DNA of 64,000 nucleotides, taken from Leptobrachium leishanense (taxonomy: Eukaryota; Chordata; Amphibia; Anura; Megophryidae). The DNA is taken from NCBI GenBank assembly GCA_009667805.1, contig CM019063.1, positions 55,040,881 to 55,104,880 on the forward strand. Reading direction: 5' to 3'. How positions within the stretch are numbered: the stretch's first letter is position 1; each line of letters begins with the position of its first letter. A program made the position numbers and the translations under genes. Positions 11,589 through 23,232 of the stretch are shown here, piece by piece. Below the pieces are notes generated by a model, which worked only from the letters and a program-made list of their open reading frames with translations, searched no databases and was not told the origin of the DNA.

Positions 11589-11770
11589 CAGGGTTATTCG
11601 GAGAGCGGTGAAAAGCAGGAGAATGACTGGAGAACTGAAAATTCTAGGTCAAAATAGCCAATTCGGAAAGTGAGATAAATGGGAGAATTTTTCTGGTTTG
11701 GCTATTTTAACCTAGAATTTTCAGTTCTCCAGTCATTCTCCTGCTTTTCACCGCTCTCTGAATAACCCTG
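11589..11770. mobile_element. Palindromic MITE, CAGGGTTATTC ends
   Basis: This 182 bp segment is almost fully palindromic. It starts CAGGGTTATTCGGAGAG and ends CTCTCTGAATAACCCTG, with ~75 bp arms around a short A/T-rich centre. It has no coding capacity. It is nearly identical in design to 12975-13154 and shares ends with longer elements at 37549 and 38654. Confidence 0.8.
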
Positions 11771-12974
11771 AAGGTGTTCAGTATGCAACTATTTTTCATA
11801 CAACTGAACATTGGCCACGTAGATCGTCCATGTAGGATTGTAAACCTGCCGCTTGTCTTATTTGATTGCAGTTGCAGCAGTAATTTCCCCACATTATACG
11901 ATTATTGAGCAAGCCTGGTTATCCATAATGTTTATTTAACCTCATGGACCTTTTCCAACCTACTACATTACCGTGTAAACTAAACAGACGCCATACAATA
12001 CACAGTACTGTACTCTACGGCAAATATCACTCCTTTTATTTTCTGCTTCGCACCGGAAGCCCCATAAGCGTTGTAACACAAACGGCCCACATACGGTCTG
12101 TTAAATTACTTTTCCCGTTATTATTCTCAGCTGTAACAGAAACTTTTTACTAATATTCATCCTACCAGAACTACAGAAGTGATAAAAATCCAATATGTCC
12201 CAGTGCTCCACTCCGAAAGAAATAACTCAGCCGGCAGAGAGCCGTTGGATAGTATCGGTAACGCGTTATCAAAATAATAATCTCTAAACGTACAGTATCG
12301 CTGAAAGGCTACAGTGATTTACACTGCAACGTGTGGGTCTTCTTCACTCCGGAAAATTTAGATACATTTAATTCTCCCTGTGCTTCCATCCTTCGGCATT
12401 TTAAGATGAGTATATAATAAATATAATTGTATGGAGACATGTTAAAGCGAAAATGTCATGAAATAAACAAATAACTGCTTGTGTGAAATCTTGTTAAAAG
12501 GAGATTATTGTTCTGTACGTTAAATACATTCTACAACCAATAGAATCACGGTTGTGTGTAATGCTCTGCCAAATACAGATTTTATTACCCATTTTTAGTT
12601 CTTTGTACAGCATTTTCAGCTTCTTTCCTGCTTCCTTTTCTCTCAATGTACGCTAGCTGCCAGTTCCCCTACCCTTTCACGTGTAAGCCAAGAAAAGGAG
12701 GCTGCAGGTTTAAATCACTGGATGCACTAATGTAATAATTGTTATAATGCTTCTTTCGGCAGATTGGATTTATTATTGCTCACTTTAGATATGACTAAAA
12801 TGTTCCTAAAAACCAAAAATATATCAGAGATCAGAAATAACCCTGATATATGGCATTGCGTAAGGAAATATCCATTTGGCTACACGCCTGTGTCATTGGA
12901 GGCTCAACTATAGGGGAGGTTGGGGCAGTGCCCTACCATTTTTTTCACCAAAAAATTAACTATTTTTTTATATA
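11771..12974. other. No feature recognised
   Basis: This is A/T-rich single-copy-looking DNA between two MITEs. No open frame with recognisable protein, no RNA gene and no obvious repeat were seen. Confidence 0.5.
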
Positions 12975-13154
12975 CAGGGTTATTCAGAGAACGTGAAAAG
13001 CAGGAGAATGACTGGAGAATGAAAAATTCTAGGTCAAAATTGCCGATTTGGAAAGTGAGATGAAAGGGAGAATTTTTCTGATTTGGCTATTTTGACCTAG
13101 AATTTTTCATTCTCCAGTCATGCTCCTGCTTTTCACGGTCTCTGAATAACCCTG
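12975..13154. mobile_element. Palindromic MITE, second copy
   Basis: This 180 bp palindrome begins CAGGGTTATTCAGAGA and ends TCTCTGAATAACCCTG, flanked by TATA and TATC. The arms match those of the copy at 11589. A TA-type target would suit a Tc1/mariner-like or related source, but the short flanks do not prove it. Confidence 0.8.
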
Positions 13155-13729
13155 TATCTGTTGTGTTTTATATCATTTAACATGATTACTAAAATGTGCT
13201 ATATCCCTTTTATTATCATTACAGCAGCTCCCCTTGTTCTCTACTGTTGCTACATAGAGTAAAAAAATGACGAGCCTGATCAGCTGTTTGGATGCCGTCC
13301 AGAAATCTAAGGATTCTAGAGGAGGTGCTGTAATTCACCACCTGCAACTTTTTGGCAGCCCCCTACTGCTTGGAGGACTGGTGATGAACCAACAAAACTG
13401 GCTGCCTTAACCACTTAATGTCAGAGAATGCACTGTACATTGTAGTTTATCTTGCCTGAATGAGACCCATGAACCCATACAATCACCACTAACCTGTATG
13501 CTCATGGCCCTTCCTAACTCCTGGCTGACTGAGTTCCTGGGATGCAAGTAGTCAGAAAGGACACCTGATGACAATGAGGCACCATTGTCTGCACATGATT
13601 GGCGAGCTGGGGGAGTAGAAGGACAGTGTGTAGGTGGCTAGTCCCGCTCTCTTCTTTCCCTTACTTCTTGGCATACATGCACTGCTCAGAAGGATTGATT
13701 GGAAGGTAGATGAAAGGAACATTTTTTTG
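13155..13729. other. No feature recognised
   Basis: Non-coding sequence. Short open frames here show no recognisable domain. Confidence 0.45.
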
Positions 13730-14399
13730 AGCAACTGTGGTGAATTCTGCATACACTGCAGGGTTCCCAGGGTGCAAGGAAAAGCCGCCAAAGGAGAAAG
13801 AAAAAAAGCCATGGAACCGCCGAAATTATCGGATTTGATTCGGAAATACACCGAGAACTGTCTGAACGTATCGGATTCGATAATTTCAGTGGTTTTGCGG
13901 CTCTTTTTTTTATAAAAAAAACTACTCAGAGAATATTGGATCTAATCGGATCCAATTCATTTTATTTTTATTAAAAAGAAACGAAAATTAATTTTCTGAA
14001 AAAATCCCGAAAAATGCCTAAAAGATCCTAGAAAATCAATAATTGAAGTGACTTTTTGCTGCAGAATAAAATAATAAACGGTTTATTAGATATTGAGTAA
14101 AAACAGGAATATTTTTAACATTGAAACCTATGGGATTCGCCTGAATAAACCTGCCGAATGAAACCACCGAACAGCAGGGCATTTCACTGACATTTCTCTG
14201 CTGTTTGGTGTCTCTGAATAGATTAACCATTGCTTCTCTATGTGGGATTTCGCTGCCGTCGAACAGGCACCGTACTTGCTGGCAATTCGCCAAAATTTGG
14301 CGAACTGCCTGCTCTCTGAATAGCCAAATGGCCCCCCGAAATGTCACTGTACGGGGAAATTCACTGTTCGGTGCCATTTTGGCTCTCTAAATAACCCTG
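13730..14399. mobile_element. Longer CAGGGTTATTC-family element, 5' end worn
   Basis: The 3' end (CTCTCTAAATAACCCTG, then TAA) and internal blocks match the 0.9 kb elements at 37549-39502. Shared blocks include AAAACAGGAATATTTTTAACATTG and CTGCTCTCTGAATAGCC (each read in part). The left end is diverged and its exact start is uncertain. Non-coding. Confidence 0.6.
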
Positions 14400-15023
14400 T
14401 AAGTATCCACCAATGTTCCATGGGTGAATTGGTGGCACTTAAGAGTAAGCCATTGTTTATGTGGGTGTCTGACACAAGGGTGATAGAAACCATTCTTTGA
14501 CGTTATCACGATTTGGTGCGATCCTACAGTTAAATTTTATAGATTTGAGACTGTCTCTCGGTGTCTGAGTGTTTGTATATGTGAGCATGTGTGACTGACA
14601 ATCTGTATCTGAGTGGTTGTGCATCTGAATGTTTGTATGTGCCTGAGAACTTTGTTCAGCTACCTTACAATAGTTCCTTAACCCTTACACTCCCAAAATT
14701 GATTTAACTCAATCTTGCATTGTAATACATTGAAAGGCAGTCATTAGCATATCCAAACCCAATTTGCAATCTTTGTGAAGTAAAACTAGTGTGCCACCTG
14801 AGGAGAAAGAAAATCTCACCTTTTCACCCTTTCTTACTGTAAAGAAGATACAAGGAGCAGCTCTCATTAACAAAAGGTTCAGAAACGTTGTTGCTGTATT
14901 ACAACCAGGGATTTGGCAGAATACAGGGATTTGGCAGAATACAGGGAGAGCGGTGGGGTCAGCCACACTGCTGTAGAGGGATAAGATTCAGGGGGTTATA
15001 ATGAGTGTAAATCCCTGTACAGT
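14400..15023. repeat. Non-coding; holds a dispersed repeat also at 52010-52245
   Basis: From about 14745 to 14980 the sequence is a diverged match to 52010-52245. Shared blocks include ACTAGTGTGCC, GAGGAGAAA, TGTAAAGAAG and CAGGGATTTGGCAGAA. In this copy a short block (CAGGGATTTGGCAGAATA) is duplicated in tandem. The repeat family is unidentified and non-coding. Confidence 0.55.
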
Positions 15024-15677
15024 ACAGATACAAGGTGTTGCTGTAATTGCCATACACAGGCATTATGCAGCACATACAGATACAAGGTGTTGCTGTAATT
15101 GCCATACACAGGCATTATGCAGCACATACAGATACAAGGTGTTGCTGTAATTGCCATACACAGGCATTATGCAGCACATACAGATACAAGGTGTTGCTGT
15201 AATTGCCATACACAGGCATTATGCAGCACATACAGATACAAGGTGTTGCTGTAATTGCCATACACAGGCATTATGCAGCACATACAGATACAAGGTGTTA
15301 CTGTAATTGTCATACACAGGCATTATGCAGCACATACAGATACAAGGTGTCACTGTATTTGCCATGCACAGTCATTATGCAGCACATACAGATAGAAGGT
15401 GTTGCTATAATTGCCATACACAGGCATTATGCAGCACATACAGATACAAGGTGTTACTGTATTTGCCATACACAGGCATTATGCAGCACATACAGATACA
15501 AGGTGTTGCTGTAATTGCCATACACAGGCATTATGCAGCACATACAGATACAAGGTGTTGCTGTAATTGCCATACACCGGCATCATGCAGCACATACAGA
15601 TACAAGGTGTTGCTGTAATTGCCATACACAGGCATTATGCAACACATAGAGATACAAGGTGTTGCTGTAATTGGCAT
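15024..15677. repeat. 52 bp minisatellite, left block (about 12.6 copies)
   Basis: The unit (ACAGATACAAGGTGTTGCTG, then TAATTGCCATACACAGGCAT, then TATGCAGCACAT) is 52 bp and repeats with few changes. The array stops exactly at an 8 bp target duplication and resumes at 24376 after the hAT insertion. Long open frames across it are a by-product of the repeat. Confidence 0.95.
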
Positions 15678-16059
15678 TAGCGATGAGCTGTTCAGTTCGA
15701 TCGGTTCGGAGTTCGCATCGAACATAGCCTGTTCGCGATCTATGAACATTTCCGCTTGTTCGCCGCGTGTTCGCCCACAATGCACCACAATGGACCATAA
15801 TGCACTTTTCCACTGGCCTGATGCTTGTAATTGGCTACAGCCTTCCACCTGACCACAGGTCAGGTGCAAGACAGGTTCAACACTATGCCAATCACGGCTC
15901 AGAGTCCTGATTGGGCAAATTTTGCCCAATCATGGGCTCACAGAGCTAAGTCCCGCAGCACACTATGTAAGGTTTCACACAGCACTTCAGCACGCGTTTG
16001 AGAGGAGATTTGAGAGGAGATTGTTCTTGTGTTAGTGTGTGTTCTCACTGCCAGTCTGC

Positions 16060-16700
16060 CACCAGCTACTGGGGGGTCTCATTTCTACAAAATATCTGGG
16101 ACTTGTTGTAATCTGTGTCTTGTCACTGCCACGCAGTATTTTGGGGGTCAGTAATTTCTTCAAAATATTTGGGAATTGAGGTGATCTGTGTCTTGTCACT
16201 GACACGCAGTATTTTGCGGGTCAGTAATTTCTACAAAATATTTGGGAATTGAGGTGATCTGTGTCTTGTCACTGCCAGTGCCACGCAGTATTTTGGGGGT
16301 CAGTAATTTCTACAAAATATTTGTGAATTTAGGTGATCTGTGTCGTGTGACTCACTGCCAGTGCCACGCCGTATTTTGGGGGTCAGTAATTTCTCCAAAA
16401 TATATGGGAATTGAGGTAATCTGTGTCTTGTCACTGCCACCCATCAGGGGGTCTCACTGATTTATAGGAGGTTTCTGAGACTTGTAATCTGTGTCTTCTC
16501 ACTGCCAGCTATCAGGGGGTCCCACATACTTCTTGCAGATTTCTGCGAATTGTAATTTGTGTCTTGTCACTGCCACCCATCAGGGGGTCTCACTGATTTA
16601 TAGGAGGTTTCTGGGAATTGTTATCTGTGTCTTGTCACTGGCTGCCAGCAATCAGGGTGTCTCACTGAGTTATACAAGAGTTCTGGAAATCTTTAATCTT
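16060..16700. repeat. Degenerate tandem repeat in the hAT 5' leader
   Basis: About seven units of roughly 70-110 bp repeat the blocks ATCTGTGTCTTGTCACTGCC, GGGGGTCAGTAATTTCT and ACAAAATATTTGGGAATTG. They lie between the hAT left end and the transposase start. No coding role is apparent. Confidence 0.75.
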
Positions 16701-16756
16701 TATACCAGAGTTGAATCAGAGTTTTGTATATATTTAATCTATATATCACTCATAGA

Positions 16757-17785
16757 AACATAGAAACATAGAAAAATGTCGGCAGATAATAACCTTTCGG
16801 CCCATCTAGTCTGCCCAATTACATGGATACTTAACCTGGATTTATCTTTTGTTTAGGATAGCCTTATGCCTATCCCATGCCTGCTTAAATTCAATTACTG
16901 TTTTGGCCTCTACCACTTCTACTGGAAGATTGTTCCATGTATCCACCACCCTCTCAGTAAAATAATGCTTCCTGATGTTACTTTTAAACCTTTGCCCCTC
17001 TAATCTAAGACTATGTCCTCTTGTTTTGCTATTTTGTTTCCTTTTAAATATACTCCCTTCCTCTACCTTGTGGATTCCCTTTACGTATTTAAATGTTTCT
17101 ATCATATCTACTCTGTCTCGTCTTTTTTCCAAGCTGTACATGTTAAGATCATTAAGCCTTTCCTGGTAATTTTTCTCCTTCAAGCCGTACACCATTTTAG
17201 TAGCCCTTCTCTGAACTCTCTCTAAGATGTCTATATCCTTCTGGAGATACGGTCTCCAGTACTGCACACAGTACTCCAAGTGAGGTCTCACCAGTGCTCT
17301 GTACAGTGGCATGAGCACTTCCCTTTTCCTACTGCTAATACCTCTCCCTACACAACCAAGCATTCTGCTAGCATTTCCTGCTGCTCTATTACATTGACTA
17401 CTTACCCTTAGATCCTCTGAAATAATGACCCCTAAATCCCTTTCCTCAGATGTTGAGGTTAGGACTGTATCAAATATTCTATATTCGGCCCTTGGGTTTT
17501 TACGTCTCAGGTGCATTATCTTGCACTTATCCACATTAAAACTCAATTGCCACAACTCCGACCATTTTTTTAGTTTACCTAAATCATTTGTCATTTGGCT
17601 GATCCCTCCAGGAACGTCAACCCTGTTGCAAATCTTTGTGTCATCAGCAAAAAGACATACTTTTCCATTAATACCTTCTGCAATATCACTAATAAAAATA
17701 TTAAAGAGAATGGGTCCAAGTACTGAGCCCTGAGGTACCCCACTGGTAACAAGACCTTGCGCCGAATAAACTCCATTTAAACTCC
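16757..17785 (-). mobile_element. CR1-type LINE, 5'-truncated, nested in hAT copy 1
   Basis: The minus strand encodes an almost unbroken 250-residue reverse transcriptase C-terminal half (16842-17594): LSFNVDKCKIMHL, EERDLGVIISEDL, RPHLEYCVQYW, ERVQRRATKMVYGL, LEKRRDRVDMIETFKYV, DTWNNLPVEVVEAKT. A further upstream piece (17591-17776) has [18 protein letters not shown] residues in other frames. The 3' end at low coordinates has CATAGAAACATAGAAACATAG repeats. The copy is truncated before the catalytic YADD can be shown intact. Confidence 0.88.
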
Positions 17786-17801
17786 ATTTATTTCTGACAT
17801 C

Positions 17802-20800
17802 ATGTCAGAAAGACCAAAAAGGACAGGCAGATGCTCCCAGGCACAAATAAGAGGGCAAGCAGCCTCTGTGTCAGGAGGCTGTGCCTCTGGTCGTGGTGGA
17901 CGTGGTGCATCCTCTGCAGGGGCACGCTTGTCCTTTCTAACTGGTGCTGGCCGTCTTAAGCAGCAGCAACATTCAGAGGATTTGGTGGATTGGCTAACCA
18001 GGCCATCCTCATCCTCCGAGTCCTCTGCCAGCCAGGCTTGTAGTGATTTACAGTCCACCTCAACTGCCAAAGCATCTAATGCAGCCTCCATGTCCACAGC
18101 TACTCCTGCCGTAGCCTCGCTATCACACACGGAGGAGTCAGCTGAATTGTTTGACTACAATGACAGTGACATGCTGCTTGAAGATGCGCAGCAACTACAG
18201 TGCTCTGATTCAATCTCTGAGGTTGAGCAAGGGAGTATAATCAGCCAAGAGGAAGGGGGTGCCAGTGATGACACACAAATAACTGGCACTCATGTTGCCC
18301 CAGCAGCTGCAGCATACTGCCAAGTTGGCTCTAGTGACGACGAGATAGGGGGTGATGATGACCATGACGATGAGGTCACTGACTCCACCTGGGTGCCTGA
18401 TCGAACAGAGGAGTCAAGTGAGGAGGAGGAGGAGGCACAAGAAACACGAGGCACAACATCCTCTTTGACCAACCGTTGCACTAGCCAGTCCAAGGCATCA
18501 GATGTCAGAGCTGCTCAGGTGCAGAGCGCTGTTGTCTCAAAGCACACATCCAGGAACTCTGCTGTCTGGGAGTTCTTTAAGAAATGTGCAGCAGACCCCA
18601 CCATTGCTATTTGTAATCTATGTCAGATGAGGCTCAAGCGTGGGAAAGACACCAGACACTTAGGTACCACGTGCTTGAGGCGACATATGACCACCTGCCA
18701 AACATCCCGTTGGCGCAAAACTTTGCATAGGTCCTCCTCCTCCTCATCTGTCTCTACCCCCACTGTATGTCCTGCCATGTCATTGCCTACAACCTCCACT
18801 GATAGGGATGATGCTACAGTAATGGATGTACCAGCTCCTTACTCACAATGTGACAGCATCCCATCAGCTGAAGATTTACGCAGTCAGATTATGTTGCCCC
18901 AGCTGCTGCAGCGTAAAAAAAAATATAGTCCAAACCATCCCCAAGCACAGCGTCTAAATGCCAGCTTAGCAAAATTACTCGCATTGCAGCTGTTGCCTTT
19001 CCCTTCCGTGAATTTGCTGAATGTGCTGTACCACAGTGGCATGTTCCAAAACGCCATTACTTTTCACGGAAGGCCATTCCAGCACTATACCAGCACGTGG
19101 AAGACAATGTTATCGAGTCATTGGGAAAGGCAGTCAGCAGCAAGGTGCATGTGACTTTAGACACGTGGTCCAGCAAGCATGGACAGGGTCGTTACATTTC
19201 CTTCACGGCACACTGGGTAACTCTGATTGCAGCTGGGAGGGATCCAAGATGGGGCTCTGTGCTGGAGCTTGTTCATCCACCATGCCTCCAGAAAGCTGCT
19301 TGTATGAGGTCTGTCTGCACCACCACCACCTCTCCCTTTTCCTCCTCCTCCTCCTCCTCCTTCTGTGTCTCTGGCGAAGTGGCAGTTAAACCAACGCCTG
19401 ACAGGGGCTACGCAATGGCTCAAGCAAAAAGATGCCATACTGTGCTTGAGCTGGTTTGTTTAGGGGACAGGAGCCACACCGGGCCAGAAATTCTGTCAGC
19501 TCTGCAGGTGCAGGTGCAGAGATGGTTAACACCACGCCAGCTTCAGCTGGGAATGGTCGTCTGTGGTAATGGCAGCAACCTTCTCTCCGCCCTACGCCTG
19601 GGTAAGTTGACGCATATACCATGCCTAGCACACGTCCTAAATCTGGTGGTACAGCGTTTCCTAACCAGGTACCCAGGGCTGGCAGAGCTTCTCAGCCAGG
19701 CCAGAAAAGTCTGCAGCCACTTCAGATGGTCATTCCCAGCAAGTGTTCGCCTGGCAGAAATTCAAAAGAGAACTCCACCTTCCCACAAACCGTCTGATCT
19801 GTGACATGCCCACCAGGTGGAACTCGACATTAGCAATGCTGCAGCGTCTGCATAAGCAGCAACGAGTACCTGTGTGAGTATGGCACAAGGACAGGTTCAG
19901 GTCAACTTGTTTCCCCCCCGCAGTGGCTGATGATCAAGGATGCAAGCACTGTACTGTCACCATTTGAGGAGGCAACGAGGATGGTGAGCAGGGACAGTGC
20001 ATGCATCAGTGACACAATTCCTTTAGTGTTCCTGCTGGAGCACACTCTGCGGGGAATTATAGATGTGGCTCTAGAGGCAGAGCAGGGGGGGGAAGAGGAG
20101 GCCTTCCCTAGCTCTCAAGGCCCCAGTCTTTCCGCAGACATCATTCCAGTGGGTCCTCCTCAGATCAGACAGGAGGAGGATGAGGAGGAGGAGCAATATT
20201 TAAGTAGTGGGGCATTGAAGGTGGGGATTCCTCAAGGGAGGGTTTTGTGTGCCCAGAAACACAAGTACTAGTACGTGGCTCTGAGGAGGAAGTGCACGAT
20301 GGGGTCATCCTCCTAATTTACCATGAAGACTCGGAAGCTAATGCCATCTCCAACCTACGCTGCATGGGCTCCCTTATTATGCAAAGCCTGCTAAAGGACC
20401 CAAGGATTCGTGCTATCAAGGAGAGGGATCATTACTGGTTGGCAACCCTTCTTGATCCACGATACAAGGGTAAAGTTACAGAGCTCATCCTGCCCGCACA
20501 GAAGGAGGACAGGATGAAAAAACTTGAAGACGCTCTAAAGCGACACTTGTGTAACACCTTTCCAGGCACTGGTAGGTTACCAAATGATGACACAGGTGCT
20601 TCTGAGGCTGCGGATGATCAGAGGAATAGTGGTGAAGGCCGGGGCCGCTTTGATGCCTTTTTAATTTTTTTTAGTCCACAACGCCCAGGGACGTCAAATG
20701 TAGGCACCCATTGCCAGCGTCTTCACCATATGGTGCAGGACTACCTATGGTTAAGGGCAGACCTGGATACCTTTCCAGCAGATGATCCACTGGCTTACTG

Positions 20801-21029
20801 GGTGTTGAGATTGGATCACTGGCCAGAATTTAGCCAATATGCTATGCAGCTACTAGGTTGCCCTTCATCTAGCGTGCTTTCTGAAAGGGCGGTCAGTGCC
20901 GCTGGAGGTTTTGTCACAGACAAAAGAGTGCGTCTGTCCACTGACTCTGTAGACCGGCTGAAATTTATAAAAATGAATCAGTCCTGGATCAGCAGCTATC
21001 AATTCCCTGATGCTGATGTAGCGGAATAG
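17802..21029 (+). pseudogene. hAT transposase with BED zinc finger (frameshifted)
   Basis: The first frame (17802-19154) begins MSERPKRTGR and has Ser/Glu/Asp-rich acidic stretches, then a BED-type zinc finger near residues 250-300 (CNLC ... LRRHMTTC). The second (19097-19804) has the hAT core LDTWSS and CLAHVLNLVVQRF; the usual second acidic residue in the VTDN-type block reads CGNGSN. A TRWNST block follows in a third frame (~19805-19850). The last frame (20247-21029) has the C-terminal dimerisation region (LDPRYKG, SSSVLSERAVSAAGGFVTDKR). Shifts near 19100, 19800, 19900 and 20250 make it non-functional. Confidence 0.9.
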
Positions 21030-21059
21030 ATCGGGGATGTCTTCTGCATTCACAAAACC

Positions 21060-21600
21060 TCCAGCACTGCACTCTTCCACAATACCACAAAAGGGTTACG
21101 GTGTGAAGGCACTTGCTGCCAAGAAAGGCACAATATTTGGCTGCACTGACGACTGTGCCACATTTATATCATTTTAATTTTTTGAACCGCAGGGTCCAAC
21201 CCTTCACTCTTCCACAATACCACAGAGGGTTTACTGTATGAATGCACTTTTGCTGGCCTGGCACCAAAAGCACAATATCTGGGTGCACTGACGCCTTTTC
21301 CAGATGAATATCTTTTTAATATAGGACCGCATGGTCCACCCCTGCACTCTTCCACAATACCGCAGAGGGGTTACTGTATGAATGCACTTGCTGGCCTGGC
21401 ACCAAAAGCACAATATCTGGGTGCACTGATGCCTTTACCAGATGCATATCTTTTTAATATAGGACCTGCATGGTCCACCCCTGCACTCTTCCACAATACT
21501 ACAGAGGTTTAACTGTATGAATGCACTTGCTGGCCTGGCACCAAAGGCAAAATATTTGGGTGCACTGCCACTGACGCCTGTAACAGATTCATATTCTCAT
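21060..21600. repeat. Tandem repeat in the hAT 3' untranslated region
   Basis: About four units of roughly 130 bp repeat the blocks GCACTCTTCCACAATACCAC, TGAATGCACTTGCTGGCC and AAAAGCACAATATCTGGGTG. The inverted hAT copy 2 has the same blocks at 29400-29700. Confidence 0.8.
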
Positions 21601-21972
21601 AGGGGTTACTGTGTGACGGCACTCTTGCCGACGCTAAAGGCCCAATTTTAAAGCACCTATTGTTACTTTCATCCAAAGCCTGCATAAGTTTCACCATAAT
21701 TTAGCCAAAAAAATCACTAAACTTTTTCTGCGCGTCCTAAAATGTCTTTTCATACAGGCTGCCGCCCCAAGCAGTTGTTTATGAATAGATTAAAGGAAAA
21801 GCATTTACCGTCATTTGAAATGTGATTTTTTTTGTTTTAAAATGTTTCTATACATCCTAGAAATCCGCCACTTCACGGGCAGGTTATGGGGACCTCCTAG
21901 GCACAATATTTGAAGGAATTTTTCGTTTTTATTTTTAACCCTTATTTCATGGAAAACTCACTGTCCCTTTAA

Positions 21973-23196
21973 CCCTTTCGCTGCTGAGCCTTTTCCCACC
22001 TCTGTGCTGAGCTCATTTTTACCGGTTTCGCTCATCATGTTTAACCGCGTTTTGAAGCCTTATTTTAATATATGACCCAGACATATTATATATCGTTCTT
22101 TCCGGCAGACTGTGCAGATTCATAATATGTCATTATTATATGTATACGTTATGTCATGTCTGTATATTATAACAAAAAATGCAATAAAATTTGAACTTTC
22201 AATAATTTACAATGTGTAAAGTGTTTTTTTTCACATTTTAAAATGCGATCGTTTGCGGTTATATTTTCTATGGGGTGCGCTTGTTAAAAAAATTAGAAAT
22301 GAGGAATCGTTACTTTTTTTGGGGGAAAATGTGTTTTTTATCAAACGCCCCCCATAGAAAAAATCGTTAGTGCAGCATCATTGTTCACATTATAATTGAA
22401 ATGGGAACAATATTGTTGCACTAATAAATCTAAAAAAAAAAAAAAAACTGTTTTTTTTTTTAATTTTTTTTTAAAAATTTTTTAATTTTATTTTTATTTT
22501 TATTTTTTTTTGTTTACATTTTACATGGTCATGTTTGGTATCATTGGAAAGGCCACGCTCTGGCCGTTCCAATGATAGCAAACATTAACCCCTAGCTGTC
22601 ATGGATCGGGAGATAGGGGGTTCATTGGAACCCCCTATCTCCACTATAGGTAGCAGCAAGGGGTTAATTTCAAAACTGGCACCATCGCGCTCTGCGCGAT
22701 GACGCCAGTCATTAGGGGGATATCCCGGAAGCTTGGCCGACATCCAAGATGTCGGCCAGCTCCGGGAGGGAACCACGATACGACGCATGTTGGTGCCATA
22801 TCGCGATCCAGCCCCCTACGGGTTAAAGACAGCCGCCGCTTGGAAGGGTAGGCTGTGCCCTTCCAGGCGGTGCCTGTCTTTAATCGCTGGCCCGTGGGGA
22901 AGGGGAGGGGGAGAGGTCCGAAGGACCTCCCCCCTCCCCTTCAGGCACCTTCCCTGCAATGGTGGGGGGGTACCTGAAATAGACGTCATCGCACATGCGC
23001 GATGACGCCTATCGTGCCCGCCGGGGTCCCGGAGGCTGGGCTGACATCGATGATGTCAGCCCGCACCGGGGGGCCGAGCGATCAGCCGGAATACTGGCTG
23101 ATCGCGGCTGCAAAGGGAGGACGCGCTCAGCGCGTCCTCCGCAGCGAAGTACCAATGCGGTTGGACGCGCTGAGCGCGTCCACCGCATTGAAGTGG
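21973..23196. mobile_element. TTAA-flanked non-autonomous element with a hairpin string
   Basis: Comparison with hAT copy 2 (around 29038-29060) shows uninterrupted sequence with a single TTAA where copy 1 has this 1224 bp segment between two TTAA sites (21969-21972 and 23197-23200). That is the integration pattern of piggyBac-type elements. The ends are weakly inverted (CCCTTTCGCTGC and, reversed, CCACTTCAATGC). It encodes no protein. The right half is GC-rich and made of perfect hairpins. The left half has long A and T runs (22430-22510). Confidence 0.75.
22609..23182. other. Series of perfect short hairpins
   Basis: Perfect stems, left arm and right arm: 22609-22623/22628-22642 (15 bp), 22683-22690/22694-22701 (8 bp), 22734-22744/22748-22758 (11 bp), 22984-22992/22999-23007 (9 bp), 23038-23048/23052-23062 (11 bp), 23116-23127/23129-23140 (12 bp), 23162-23171/23173-23182 (10 bp). 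The third and fifth share the same GACATC/GATGTC core but differ at two other pairs, and both differences are compensated. All are within the TTAA-flanked element. Confidence 0.85.
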
Positions 23197-23232
23197 TTAA
23201 AAACGTTTTTTTAAAAACTTTTTGTCCTTGTT

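Noticed and set aside
15203..15618. 103-codon frames in the 52 bp array
   Set aside because: Repeat by-product, as shown by the same peptide block returning in successive frames.
15024..15677. Possible CRISPR array
   Set aside because: The units are head-to-tail with no variable spacers, and the context is clearly eukaryotic.
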